From JAKVAV01 sp964651785 (GTDB taxonomy: Bacteria; Bacteroidota; Bacteroidia; Flavobacteriales_D; Cryomorphaceae), in NCBI GenBank assembly GCA_964651785.1, contig CAZYWJ010000033.1:1-32817 (forward strand): a DNA stretch of 32,817 bases, written 5' to 3'. Shown piece after piece: positions 18,356 to 25,507 of this stretch. The position numbers were made by a program, and so were the translations under genes. Below the pieces are notes generated by a model that worked only from the letters and a program-made list of their open reading frames with translations, had not been told where the DNA came from and ran no database searches. Each line of letters begins with the position of its first letter. Positions within the stretch are counted from its first letter, which is position 1.

Positions 18356-18443
18356 CGCCTCCCGATAGCTATCGGGACGAACTGACGACCAACCCGTTCA
18401 CCTTTTCGGTGATCCGTATGTGACGGGCGAGCTACCAACTGCT
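18347..18443 (-). pseudogene. Degenerate tRNA-fMet body, copy A
   Basis: On the minus strand this keeps the tRNA-fMet D-arm block (18428-18443, 16 nt identical), the T-arm block (18378-18390, 13 nt identical) and the 3' acceptor strand. The anticodon arm is replaced by a longer structured segment at 18391-18427, with CCCGT/ACGGG and TCACC/GGTGA stems. The 3' side of the T arm is replaced by an 18-nt perfect palindrome (18360-18377). The 5' acceptor strand is missing. It cannot be a working tRNA. ATCCGTATG (18412-18420) and CATACGGAT (18449-18457) form another perfect inverted repeat at its edge. Confidence 0.8.
18360..18377. repeat. 18-nt perfect palindrome TCCCGATAGCTATCGGGA
   Basis: Symmetrical about 18368/18369 and placed in the T-arm position of the degenerate tRNA copy A. 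Its compact, GC-capped form is that of a dispersed palindromic element, but only one copy lies in this window. Confidence 0.7.
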
Positions 18444-18456
18444 TAAACCATACGGA

Positions 18457-18732
18457 TTAATTTAAATTACCGTCAAAATTGAGAATGCCTTTTTCGATCA
18501 ATTTTTCTTTCAACTGAGAGCCACCTTCGAGGGATTTGTAAAACCTTTCAGCATCGAGTGCCTCCTTTTTTGAATCGAATTTTTCGAGATAAATCAAGGC
18601 GAAAGGTTTTCTATGCGCTGTGCTTTTATTGCCTCCGGAGTTGTGCCTGATGAATCGCTTTGCTATGTCAGAGGAAGTTCCCTTGTAGAGTTTGTGATCC
18701 TTGAGAGAATAGAGGATGTAGAAGAAATGCAT
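18457..18732 (-). CDS. Small GIY-YIG nuclease-domain protein
   Basis: A 91-residue single-domain protein of the GIY-YIG (UvrC N-terminal/URI) superfamily. Visible elements: FFYILYS and KLYKG in place of the GIY and YIG strands, the KRFIRHNSG helix with the catalytic-type arginine and histidine, and the KKEALDAERFYKS helix carrying the metal-binding-type glutamate. The open frame continues 38 codons upstream, but that extension (HNPKVVSSSLAPATK) is only the tRNA-fMet gene and terminator read as protein, so I start at the ATG at 18732. It lies 14 nt from the terminator of the intact tRNA and is bracketed by the 41-nt direct repeat, which suggests a small mobile or homing-type element. Confidence 0.85.
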   Translation of the reverse strand: MHFFYILYSLKDHKLYKGTSSDIAKRFIRHNSGGNKSTAHRKPFALIYLEKFDSKKEALDAERFYKSLEGGSQLKEKLIEKGILNFDGNLN

Positions 18733-18745
18733 CCTTCTAAAATAG

Positions 18746-18771
18746 AAAAAGCCGTTCAAAAATGAACGGCT
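18746..18771 (-). terminator. Terminator of tRNA-fMet, copy B
   Basis: Perfect 9-bp stem (18750-18758 with 18763-18771, loop AAAA), followed on the minus strand by U from the A run at 18746-18750. It lies 9 nt beyond the tRNA discriminator base. Confidence 0.85.
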
Positions 18772-18779
18772 TCTCTTAG

Positions 18780-18786
<7 letters not shown>
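18746..18786. repeat. 41-nt direct repeat, copy B
   Basis: Partner of 18315-18355, here continuous with the intact tRNA-fMet gene. Confidence 0.95.
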
Positions 18787-18852
<66 letters not shown>

Positions 18853-18889
18853 ATGTTTTTGTTTTACGACTTATAGTCGGTTGGTAAAT

Positions 18890-18952
18890 GAGGGAGACTC
18901 GAACTGACGACCTCCCGTACGGGCGGGCTACCAACTGCTCCACCCCGCAATA
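18890..18952 (-). pseudogene. Degenerate tRNA-fMet body, copy C
   Basis: On the minus strand, 25 nt (18927-18951) and 18 nt (18895-18912) are identical to the 5' half and T arm of the intact gene. The 21-nt anticodon arm between them is replaced by 14 nt with the palindrome CCCGTACGGG (18914-18923). The 3' acceptor strand no longer matches the 5' strand well. It would lie in the 5' leader of the tRNA-fMet transcript. Confidence 0.8.
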
Positions 18953-19024
18953 TCTTGAGTAATTTCTGTCTTTTTCGTCCGTCTGAACCAATTCGCTAAT
19001 TGATTCCTTTCTTTAACGGGGGTG

Positions 19025-19055
19025 CAAATATATATTTTGTTTCTTTGTTGGCAAA
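19025..19055 (-). promoter_or_regulatory. Promoter of the tRNA-fMet transcript
   Basis: On the minus strand TTTG (19055-19052), a 19-nt spacer and TATATTTG followed by C (19032-19025) match the Bacteroidota consensus exactly. Start would be near 19018, so the transcript crosses copy C before the intact tRNA. The site lies just ahead of era, which is read in the other direction. Confidence 0.75.
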
Positions 19056-19066
19056 ATTTATTTTCA

Positions 19067-19948
19067 ATGAATCACAAGGCGGGATTTGTCAACATTATCG
19101 GTAGACCCAATGCAGGCAAGTCAACGCTCATGAATCGGCTGGTCGGCGAGCATCTTTCTATTATCAATCGCAAAGTCCAAACTACCAGACACCGAATAGT
19201 AGGAATCGTCAATACCAACGATTACCAAATTGTCTACAGCGATACACCGGGCATTTTGGAGCCGAAATATGCGCTGCAAAACAGCATGATGTCATTCGTT
19301 AAAGAAGCTATTTCCGATGCGGATGTTCTGTTGTTGCTAATTGATATATACGATAAGAATGCGGATTTCTATGGTTTGGAAAAGCCTCTGAAAGAATTGG
19401 AAATTCCGATCATTGGTGTTTTGAATAAAATTGATCTTTCAGATCAAAAAAAAGTGGAAGAGATGACCGAATCTCTTCGAGAGAAGTTCGGATTGAAAGA
19501 GATCATTCCCATCTCGGCTCTGCATGATTTCGGGATAGACGTCTTGGAAAGAAGAGTGAAAGAATTACTACCGGATTCACCACCTTATTATGACAAAGAT
19601 GTATTAACAGACCGCCCGATGCGTTTCTTCGTTGAAGAAAGAATTCGAGAGAAAATCTTAACACATTACAAGAAGGAAATTCCTTACTCTGTGGAGGTGC
19701 AGGTGGAAGAGTATAAGGATGAGCCGGACATCATTCGAATATCTGCCATCATCTATGTAATGAGAAAAAGCCAAAAAGGGATTCTAATCGGACATCAAGG
19801 GGCAGGGCTAAAACGAGTAGGAACAGAGGCCCGAAAGGATTTAGAGAAGTTTCTCGATAAAAAGGTGTTCCTCAAACTCTTTGTAAAAGTCGATGAAGAC
19901 TGGAGAAACAAAGAGAATAAACTGAAAAATTACGGATACAAAGGATAA
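19067..19948 (+). CDS. era: GTPase Era
   Basis: 293-residue GTPase that binds 16S rRNA and assists small-subunit maturation. G1 is GRPNAGKS (residues 12-19), G3 DTPG, G4 NKID, and the effector region has the QTTRHRI motif. The C-terminal KH domain shows GILIGHQGAGLKRVG. The ATG at 19067 gives the normal N-terminus MNHKAGFVNIIG; a longer frame from 19022 would run through the divergent tRNA promoter region. It is followed 2 nt later by der, so the two ribosome-assembly GTPases are coupled. Its own promoter is not clear; TATATTTTG at 19031-19039 has one base too many for the consensus. Confidence 0.97.
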   Translation: MNHKAGFVNIIGRPNAGKSTLMNRLVGEHLSIINRKVQTTRHRIVGIVNTNDYQIVYSDTPGILEPKYALQNSMMSFVKEAISDADVLLLLIDIYDKNADFYGLEKPLKELEIPIIGVLNKIDLSDQKKVEEMTESLREKFGLKEIIPISALHDFGIDVLERRVKELLPDSPPYYDKDVLTDRPMRFFVEERIREKILTHYKKEIPYSVEVQVEEYKDEPDIIRISAIIYVMRKSQKGILIGHQGAGLKRVGTEARKDLEKFLDKKVFLKLFVKVDEDWRNKENKLKNYGYKG

Positions 19949-19950
19949 TC

Positions 19951-21255
19951 ATGCCCAATATTGTAGCAATAGTAGGAAGACCTAACGTAGGGAAATCTAC
20001 ACTTTTTAACCGACTCACTGAGTCGAGAGATGCCGTAGTAGACCCCACCAGCGGAGTAACGAGAGATCGGCATTATGGCAAAGCGCAATGGACAGGCTAC
20101 GAATTCTCTGTGATCGATACCGGCGGTTATACGATCAATAGTGAAGATGTTTTTGAGGAAGAAATCAAAAAACAGGTAGAGCTGGCTATTGAAGAAGCCG
20201 GTGCTATCATTTTCTTAAATGACGTCACCACGGGAATCACGGATCACGACGAAGCGATAGCCACGCTATTGCGAAGAACAGACAAACCTGTCTTGACCGT
20301 CGCAAACAAAGTAGATACCAATGACCGCATTGTTCAGGCATCAGAGTTTTACGCCTATGGATTAGGCGAGGTGTATTGTATTTCAGCTTCTAATGGTGGC
20401 GGTACCGGAGATCTTCTGGATGCAGTAGTCGAAACATTTCCTGAAAAAACTCCTGAAAGAGAGGACGAGATTCCTCGCATAGCGGTGGTAGGAAAACCGA
20501 ATGTCGGGAAATCCTCCTTCATCAATGCCCTGCTGGGTACGGAAAGAAATATCGTGACCGATCAGGCCGGTACTACACGCGATTCAGTTTTTACCCGCTA
20601 CAATGCCTATGGTTTTGACTTTAATCTGGTGGACACCGCAGGAATCCGTAAGCGAAGCAAAGTACACGAAGACATCGAGTTTTATTCCGTGCTTCGTTCG
20701 GTTAGAAGTATTGAGAACAGCGATGTGTGCATACTGATTTTAGACGCTACCGAAGGCATCCAAAAGCAAGATCTCAACATATTCAGCATGATTGAGAAGA
20801 ACGGGAAAGGAGTTGTCATCTTAGTGAATAAGTGGGATTTGGTAGAGAAAGACACCAACACTACGAAGGTTTATGAGGACAAGATCAGAGAACGAATAGC
20901 GCCTTTCAACGACGTTCCGATCATCTTCACCTCCGCTTTAACTAAGCAGCGTATTCATAAAGCTATAGAAGAAGCTGTGAGTGTTTACGATCGATTGAAA
21001 ACCAGAATTCCGACGTCCAAGTTGAATGAAGTTTTTCAACCCATATTCGACCACCAACAACCTCCCACCTACAAAGGGAAGTTCATTCGAATAAAATATG
21101 TGATGCAGTTGCCGACCAATAAAGTCGCTTTCGCATTTTATTGCAACTTACCGCAATACATTAAAGAACCGTATCGTCGATTTTTAGAAAATCAATTTCG
21201 GGAAAACTTCAATCTTGAAGGAATCCCGATTTTGATCTTTTTCCGAAAGAAATAA
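19951..21255 (+). CDS. der: Ribosome biogenesis GTPase Der (EngA)
   Basis: 434-residue protein with two tandem GTPase domains and a C-terminal KH-like domain, required for 50S assembly. First P-loop GRPNVGKS (9-16) with DTGG and NKVD; second P-loop GKPNVGKS (181-188) with DTAG and NKWD. The family length of about 435 is met exactly. It starts 2 nt after the era stop. Its TAA directly abuts the TAA of the convergent metK gene (21253-21255 and 21256-21258), leaving no intergenic base. Confidence 0.98.
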   Translation: MPNIVAIVGRPNVGKSTLFNRLTESRDAVVDPTSGVTRDRHYGKAQWTGYEFSVIDTGGYTINSEDVFEEEIKKQVELAIEEAGAIIFLNDVTTGITDHDEAIATLLRRTDKPVLTVANKVDTNDRIVQASEFYAYGLGEVYCISASNGGGTGDLLDAVVETFPEKTPEREDEIPRIAVVGKPNVGKSSFINALLGTERNIVTDQAGTTRDSVFTRYNAYGFDFNLVDTAGIRKRSKVHEDIEFYSVLRSVRSIENSDVCILILDATEGIQKQDLNIFSMIEKNGKGVVILVNKWDLVEKDTNTTKVYEDKIRERIAPFNDVPIIFTSALTKQRIHKAIEEAVSVYDRLKTRIPTSKLNEVFQPIFDHQQPPTYKGKFIRIKYVMQLPTNKVAFAFYCNLPQYIKEPYRRFLENQFRENFNLEGIPILIFFRKK

Positions 21256-22554
21256 TTATAGCCCGAAAGCCTTTTTGATATCCTCCACGCGGTCGAGTTT
21301 CTCCCAAGTGAAGAGCTCTACCTCCAGTTCTTTTGATACGGTTCCCGATCCGCTGGAACGTGTAAAAGTCTTTTTCACGATCTCAGGCTTTCGGCCCATG
21401 TGGCCATAAGCGGCCGACTCGCCATAGATAGGAAAGCGCAATTTCAGATCTCGCTCGATCATCCCCGGTCTCAGGTCAAAAAGCTCACTGATTTTTTTTG
21501 CGATTTCGCCGTCAGTCATGTTAACCTTCGATGAGCCATACGTATCGATAAAAACACCTGTCGGTTCTACTACACCGATTGCATAAGATACCTGAACCAA
21601 AGCTTGATCTGCCACGCCTGCAGCAACCAGATTCTTCGCAATGTGACGAGATGCATAAGCCGCAGATCGGTCTACCTTACTCGGATCCTTACCACTAAAA
21701 GCTCCACCTCCGTGCGCGCCTTTTCCACCATAAGTGTCTACAATGATTTTTCTTCCGGTAAGACCGGCATCTCCGTGAGGACCACCTATGACAAACTTAC
21801 CCGTCGGGTTGATGTGGTATACGATTTCATCGGTAAATAAATCTTGGATGTGTTGAGGCAATTGAGCTTTAACACGAGGAATCAAAATGTTGATGAGATC
21901 TTTGCGTATGCGATCGCACATTTCTTTTTCAGCTTGCTTTTTTGCTGCGTGCTCATCCGACTTTGATTTGACGAACTCATCGTGTTGTGTGGAAACAACG
22001 ATCGAAAGAATTTTTTGAGGCTGATGGTCATCATTGTATTCAATGGTAACCTGCGATTTCGCATCAGGACGCAAATAAGGAATTTCTTTCCCTTCCCTTC
22101 TGAGTTCTGCCAAAACCCGGAGTATGCGGTGAGATAAATCCAATGCCAATGGCATATAATTTTCTGTCTCGTTCGTAGCATAGCCGAACATCATACCTTG
22201 ATCCCCGGCACCCTGATCTTCAGGGTTTCCACGATCTACACCTTGGTAAATATCCGGTGATTGCTCGTGAAGAGCACTCAACACTCCGCAACTGTTTGCT
22301 TCAAACATGTACTCACTTTTCGTGTAACCGATTTTGGTAATCACATTTCGAGCAATGTTTTGTATGTCTAAATACGTGTCTGATCGAACCTCACCGGCAA
22401 TGACTACTTGTCCTGTTGTAACCAATGTTTCACAAGCTACTTTCGAGGTGGGGTCGAAAGCCAAAAAATTGTCAAGTATTGAATCAGATATCTGATCGGC
22501 AATCTTATCCGGGTGTCCTTCTGACACAGACTCGGAAGTAAAAGAGTATGGCAT
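21256..22554 (-). CDS. metK: S-adenosylmethionine synthetase
   Basis: 432-residue enzyme forming SAM from methionine and ATP. Visible motifs: SEGHPDKIADQISDSILD near the N-terminus with the ATP-binding histidine, GAGDQGMMFGYA, the phosphate-binding GGKGAHGGGAFSGKD loop, and the C-terminal YGHMGR. It is about 45 residues longer than the E. coli enzyme, with a charged insertion around SKSDEHAAKKQAEKE, which I recall as common in Bacteroidota. A dedicated promoter and a SAM-II-like riboswitch precede it, so it is probably repressed by its own product. It is convergent with der at zero distance. Confidence 0.98.
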   Translation of the reverse strand: MPYSFTSESVSEGHPDKIADQISDSILDNFLAFDPTSKVACETLVTTGQVVIAGEVRSDTYLDIQNIARNVITKIGYTKSEYMFEANSCGVLSALHEQSPDIYQGVDRGNPEDQGAGDQGMMFGYATNETENYMPLALDLSHRILRVLAELRREGKEIPYLRPDAKSQVTIEYNDDHQPQKILSIVVSTQHDEFVKSKSDEHAAKKQAEKEMCDRIRKDLINILIPRVKAQLPQHIQDLFTDEIVYHINPTGKFVIGGPHGDAGLTGRKIIVDTYGGKGAHGGGAFSGKDPSKVDRSAAYASRHIAKNLVAAGVADQALVQVSYAIGVVEPTGVFIDTYGSSKVNMTDGEIAKKISELFDLRPGMIERDLKLRFPIYGESAAYGHMGRKPEIVKKTFTRSSGSGTVSKELEVELFTWEKLDRVEDIKKAFGL

Positions 22555-22604
22555 GAAATAAGTTTAGATTTTAAATAGCCTCGAGCGAAAAGACCTATAG
22601 AAAA

Positions 22605-22654
22605 CGCATTTTTAGCATTTTTTTCAGTGGTTGCAATAGGCCAAATCCTTCCAC
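22605..22654 (-). ncRNA. SAM-II-type riboswitch upstream of metK
   Basis: The minus strand shows a P1 stem GTGG (22654-22651) with CCAC (22630-22627). Enclosed is ATTTGGCCTATTGCAA, and the 3' side reads TGA, an A run and GCTAAAAA. These are the conserved blocks of the SAM-II (metX/metA leader) aptamer, in the right order and spacing. By eye the 3' pseudoknot helix is only weakly paired (loop GC with tail GC), which lowers certainty. It starts a few nt after the predicted transcript start and ends about 50 nt before the metK ATG, fitting SAM feedback. Confidence 0.75.
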
Positions 22655-22664
22655 AAGAGAGGCA

Positions 22665-22694
22665 CAAAAATAGAAAAAAAGCTATGTCAACAAG
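22665..22694 (-). promoter_or_regulatory. Promoter of metK
   Basis: On the minus strand CTTG (22694-22691), an 18-nt spacer and TATTTTTG (22672-22665), an exact TAnnTTTG element. Start near 22659 puts the SAM-II-like aptamer at the very beginning of the leader. The -33 lies 2 nt past the gldA stop, so metK has its own promoter despite the tight spacing. Confidence 0.7.
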
Positions 22695-22696
22695 GG

Positions 22697-23599
22697 CTAT
22701 TTTGTCAATGTCTTGAAAACGTCTTCCAAACGCCTTTCTTCTTTCCTCAGCTCCTCAATTTCCAGGCCTTGACGGTTGGCCAATTTTGACAATTCTCCCG
22801 CGAGACCGCTACCCTTGAGTGCTGAAATGAGATATTTTCCGGTATCTACTCCTTTTACTTTTTGCACTCCGTTTATAGCTTGAATCAGTTCCGTATTCAG
22901 TTTGCCCGCCACATGAAAAAATATCACCTCTTCCTGAGCTTCTTCCTTAAGATGAGACATCCTGTCGTCAGCCACGATTTCTCCTTTCTTTATGATGATC
23001 ACACGGTCGCAGATAGCCTCAACCTCTTGCATGATGTGTGTACTGAGAAGAACTGACTTTTCTTTTCCGATTTGTTTGATTAAAGCTCTGATATCTTCCA
23101 GTTGATTCGGGTCCAAGCCCGATGTAGGCTCATCGAGAATGAGCACCTCAGGATCGTGTAGCATGGCTTGCGCCAAACCTACCCTCTGCTTGTATCCCTT
23201 GGAGAGCTCACCGATCTTTTTGTGACTTTCGGGAGTTAAGCCAACCGCTTCGATCATTTCTTCCACGCGTCGCTTTTTGCCCTTGAGGCCATACATCCCG
23301 CCTACAAATGAGAGGTATTCGCGAATGTACATTTCGTGGTAAAGCGGATTGCTCTCAGGTAAATAGCCTACCCTTTTCCTTACGTCTATAGGCTTTTCGA
23401 GTACGTCAAATCCGGATACATCTACTTTACCTTCGTCGGGCGGTACGTAAGTCGTTATGATTTTCATCATCGTTGACTTTCCCGCTCCGTTTGGGCCCAA
23501 AAAACCAACTACTTCACCTTTTCGAACTTCAAACGAAACCCCTTTCAGCGCCGCTTGGCTTCCGTAATATTTAGATACATTTTCGACTTTGATCGACAT
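22697..23599 (-). CDS. gldA: ABC transporter ATPase GldA
   Basis: 300-residue ABC ATPase of the ABC-2 exporter type. Walker A is GPNGAGKST (35-43), the signature is LSKGYKQR instead of LSGGQ, Walker B VLILDEPTSGLD, and STHIMQEVEAICDRV carries the switch histidine. A C-terminal domain of about 80 residues ends in RRLEDVFKTLTK. Length and the LSKGY signature fit GldA, partner of the GldF/GldG membrane subunits needed for gliding in Flavobacterium. gldF and gldG are not next to it here, so a general ABC-2 ATPase remains possible. Divergent from rsgA with a 53-nt gap. Confidence 0.8.
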   Translation of the reverse strand: MSIKVENVSKYYGSQAALKGVSFEVRKGEVVGFLGPNGAGKSTMMKIITTYVPPDEGKVDVSGFDVLEKPIDVRKRVGYLPESNPLYHEMYIREYLSFVGGMYGLKGKKRRVEEMIEAVGLTPESHKKIGELSKGYKQRVGLAQAMLHDPEVLILDEPTSGLDPNQLEDIRALIKQIGKEKSVLLSTHIMQEVEAICDRVIIIKKGEIVADDRMSHLKEEAQEEVIFFHVAGKLNTELIQAINGVQKVKGVDTGKYLISALKGSGLAGELSKLANRQGLEIEELRKEERRLEDVFKTLTK

Positions 23600-23652
23600 A
23601 AGCTGACGAAATTATACAACTTTCTTTGATCTGTGCTACTTTAGCTTGCGCA

Positions 23653-24579
23653 ATGCAGGAAGGGCGAGTTATAAAAAGCACCGGCAGTTGGTACACCGTT
23701 GAAACAACGGATGGCGAGACGATAGATTGTCGCGTTCGCGGAAAGTTGCGGATTAAAGGAATACGCTCTACCAACCCCGTGGCCGTTGGCGATGTGGTCG
23801 ATGTGGAAGGCGATAAAGACAGTTATGTCATTGTCAATATCCACGAACGAAAGAATTACATCGTCAGGCGCTCGGTCAATCTTTCCAAGCAAAGCCATAT
23901 CATCGCTGCCAATCTGGATTTGGCGGTCATGGTAATAACGCTCAAAAACCCGACTACCTTTCCTACGTTTATAGATCGCTTTTGCGTGGCGGCAGAAGCA
24001 TATCACATTCCCGTTGCCGTCATAGTGAACAAAGCCGACTTACTGGATGAAGAAGAGATCGAAGTCGCCAATCACTTCTTATCGGTCTATTCCAATTTAG
24101 GCTATCAAACATTGATCACTTCGGCTGAGAAAGGTCAGGGTTTGGAAGACTTCAGAGAATTATTGCGCGATAAAACGGTACTGCTTTCAGGGCATTCGGG
24201 TGTCGGAAAATCAAAGTTGGTTAATGCCATCGATCCGCAACTTCATGTGAAAGTCGGCGAGATTTCCGATTTCCATCAAATGGGAAAACACACCACCACT
24301 TTTGCCCAAATGTACCGACTCGGTTTCGGTGGCTATATTGTGGATACACCGGGGATCAGAGGATTCGGCTTGGTGCATTTTGAAAAGGAGGAATTGGCCG
24401 GGTATTTTCCCGAAATGAGAGAGCTCCTACCCGAATGTAAGTTTTACAATTGCATTCATGTGAATGAGCCGGGATGCGCGGTAAAAGCCGCTTTAGAAAC
24501 CGGTAAGATGGCTCAGACCCGTTATAACAGTTACTTAAATATGCTGGAAGAAAGCGAAGAACAAACATACCGATCATGA
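23653..24579 (+). CDS. rsgA: Ribosome small-subunit GTPase RsgA
   Basis: 308-residue circularly permuted GTPase acting in late 30S assembly. After an N-terminal OB domain the G4 motif NKAD (126-129) comes before G1 GHSGVGKS (180-187) and G3 DTPG, the permuted order that defines the family. The C-terminal zinc site is CKFYNCIHVNEPGC. The ATG at 23653 (MQEGRVIKSTGSWY) is chosen over an in-frame TTG at 23626. Its stop overlaps the dtd start by 4 nt (ATGA), so translation is coupled. Confidence 0.97.
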   Translation: MQEGRVIKSTGSWYTVETTDGETIDCRVRGKLRIKGIRSTNPVAVGDVVDVEGDKDSYVIVNIHERKNYIVRRSVNLSKQSHIIAANLDLAVMVITLKNPTTFPTFIDRFCVAAEAYHIPVAVIVNKADLLDEEEIEVANHFLSVYSNLGYQTLITSAEKGQGLEDFRELLRDKTVLLSGHSGVGKSKLVNAIDPQLHVKVGEISDFHQMGKHTTTFAQMYRLGFGGYIVDTPGIRGFGLVHFEKEELAGYFPEMRELLPECKFYNCIHVNEPGCAVKAALETGKMAQTRYNSYLNMLEESEEQTYRS

Positions 24580-25028
24580 GAGCAGTAATTCAGCGCGTGC
24601 GAAAATCGAGCGTAGAAATTGACGGAAAGATAGAAGGTCAAATAGGGCAGGGGCTCAATGTTCTGGTAGGAGTCGGTCAGGACGATACCGAAGAAGATGC
24701 CAATTGGCTGGCAGCGAAGATCGGAGCTCTGAGAATTTTCAATGACAGTGACGGGCTAATGAACCTTTCAATTAATGAGGTTGGCGGCGACATTTTGGCC
24801 ATCAGCCAATTTACGCTTCACGCGAAAACGAAAAAAGGCACCCGACCTTCATTCATTCGCGCAGCCAAACCCGATTTGGCCGTGCCGCTTTACGAGCATT
24901 TTTTGAAGGTGTTAAGGATGGAAGTGCAAGGTCGAGTGGAGACAGGCGTTTTCGGCGCCGATATGAAGGTATCCATTGAAAATGATGGTCCGGTGACGAT
25001 ACTTATTGACACCAAGAACAAAGATTGA
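24576..25028 (+). CDS. dtd: D-aminoacyl-tRNA deacylase
   Basis: 150-residue homodimeric enzyme that removes D-amino acids and glycine mischarged on tRNA. The first residues MRAVIQRV, the catalytic SQFTLHA motif with its threonine, and the C-terminal NDGPVTI with the cross-subunit Gly-Pro motif are all present. Overlaps rsgA by 4 nt and the next gene by 1 nt, the middle of a three-gene translational-quality operon. Confidence 0.97.
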   Translation: MRAVIQRVRKSSVEIDGKIEGQIGQGLNVLVGVGQDDTEEDANWLAAKIGALRIFNDSDGLMNLSINEVGGDILAISQFTLHAKTKKGTRPSFIRAAKPDLAVPLYEHFLKVLRMEVQGRVETGVFGADMKVSIENDGPVTILIDTKNKD

Positions 25029-25354
25029 TGGAGATAAAAGATTTGCAGGAGAGGGTGGACGACTGGATTAAAGAATACGGCGTGCGCTATTTCAATGAAC
25101 TTACCAATATGGCCATCTTAACCGAAGAAGTAGGAGAGTTGGCGCGAATAATGGCGCGGCGTTACGGCGAGCAATCTGAAAAAGAAAGTGACAAAGAAAA
25201 AGACTTGGGAGATGAGATGGCTGATGTATTATGGGTGTTGACCTGTTTGGCCAATCAGACGGGCATTGATCTCGAAGAAGCCATTGAGCGAAATTTTAAA
25301 AAAAAGACCGAAAGAGACCACACGCGACATACTGAAAACGATAAACTCAAATAA
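25028..25354 (+). CDS. MazG-like nucleotide pyrophosphohydrolase
   Basis: 108-residue all-alpha NTP pyrophosphohydrolase of the MazG type. The metal-binding pattern is visible as EEVGE in the first helix pair and DEMADVLWVL about 30 residues later. A charged stretch (SEKESDKEKD) links the two. Members hydrolyse non-canonical or alarmone nucleotides; the substrate cannot be told here. The ATG at 25028 overlaps the dtd stop (TGATG); a TTG one codon earlier is less likely. Last gene before the terminator at 25454. Confidence 0.9.
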   Translation: MEIKDLQERVDDWIKEYGVRYFNELTNMAILTEEVGELARIMARRYGEQSEKESDKEKDLGDEMADVLWVLTCLANQTGIDLEEAIERNFKKKTERDHTRHTENDKLK

Positions 25355-25453
25355 AATTGATTCTGACGAAACTTGATGGTTTACGGTTGCGTAAGAAAAA
25401 GCAGAATCTTGTGGTTCTAATCCCTTAGCTACAAGTTTAATCCTCAGCAGCAG

Positions 25454-25486
25454 TGCCGGCTTCAATTAGTGGAGTCGGCATTTTTT
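25454..25486 (+). terminator. Terminator of rsgA-dtd-mazG
   Basis: TGCCGGCT (25454-25461) pairs with AGTCGGCA (25473-25480) through one G-U pair, 11-nt loop, followed by six T. The remaining part of the 153-nt gap between the mazG-like gene and fic holds no gene that I can see. Confidence 0.85.
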
Positions 25487-25507
25487 ATTTTCAATTATGC
25501 TAAGCTA

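Noticed and set aside
25372..25450. tRNA-like stretch with GGTTCTAATCC resembling a T arm
   Set aside because: The T stem does not pair over 5 bp and no acceptor or anticodon arm can be built.
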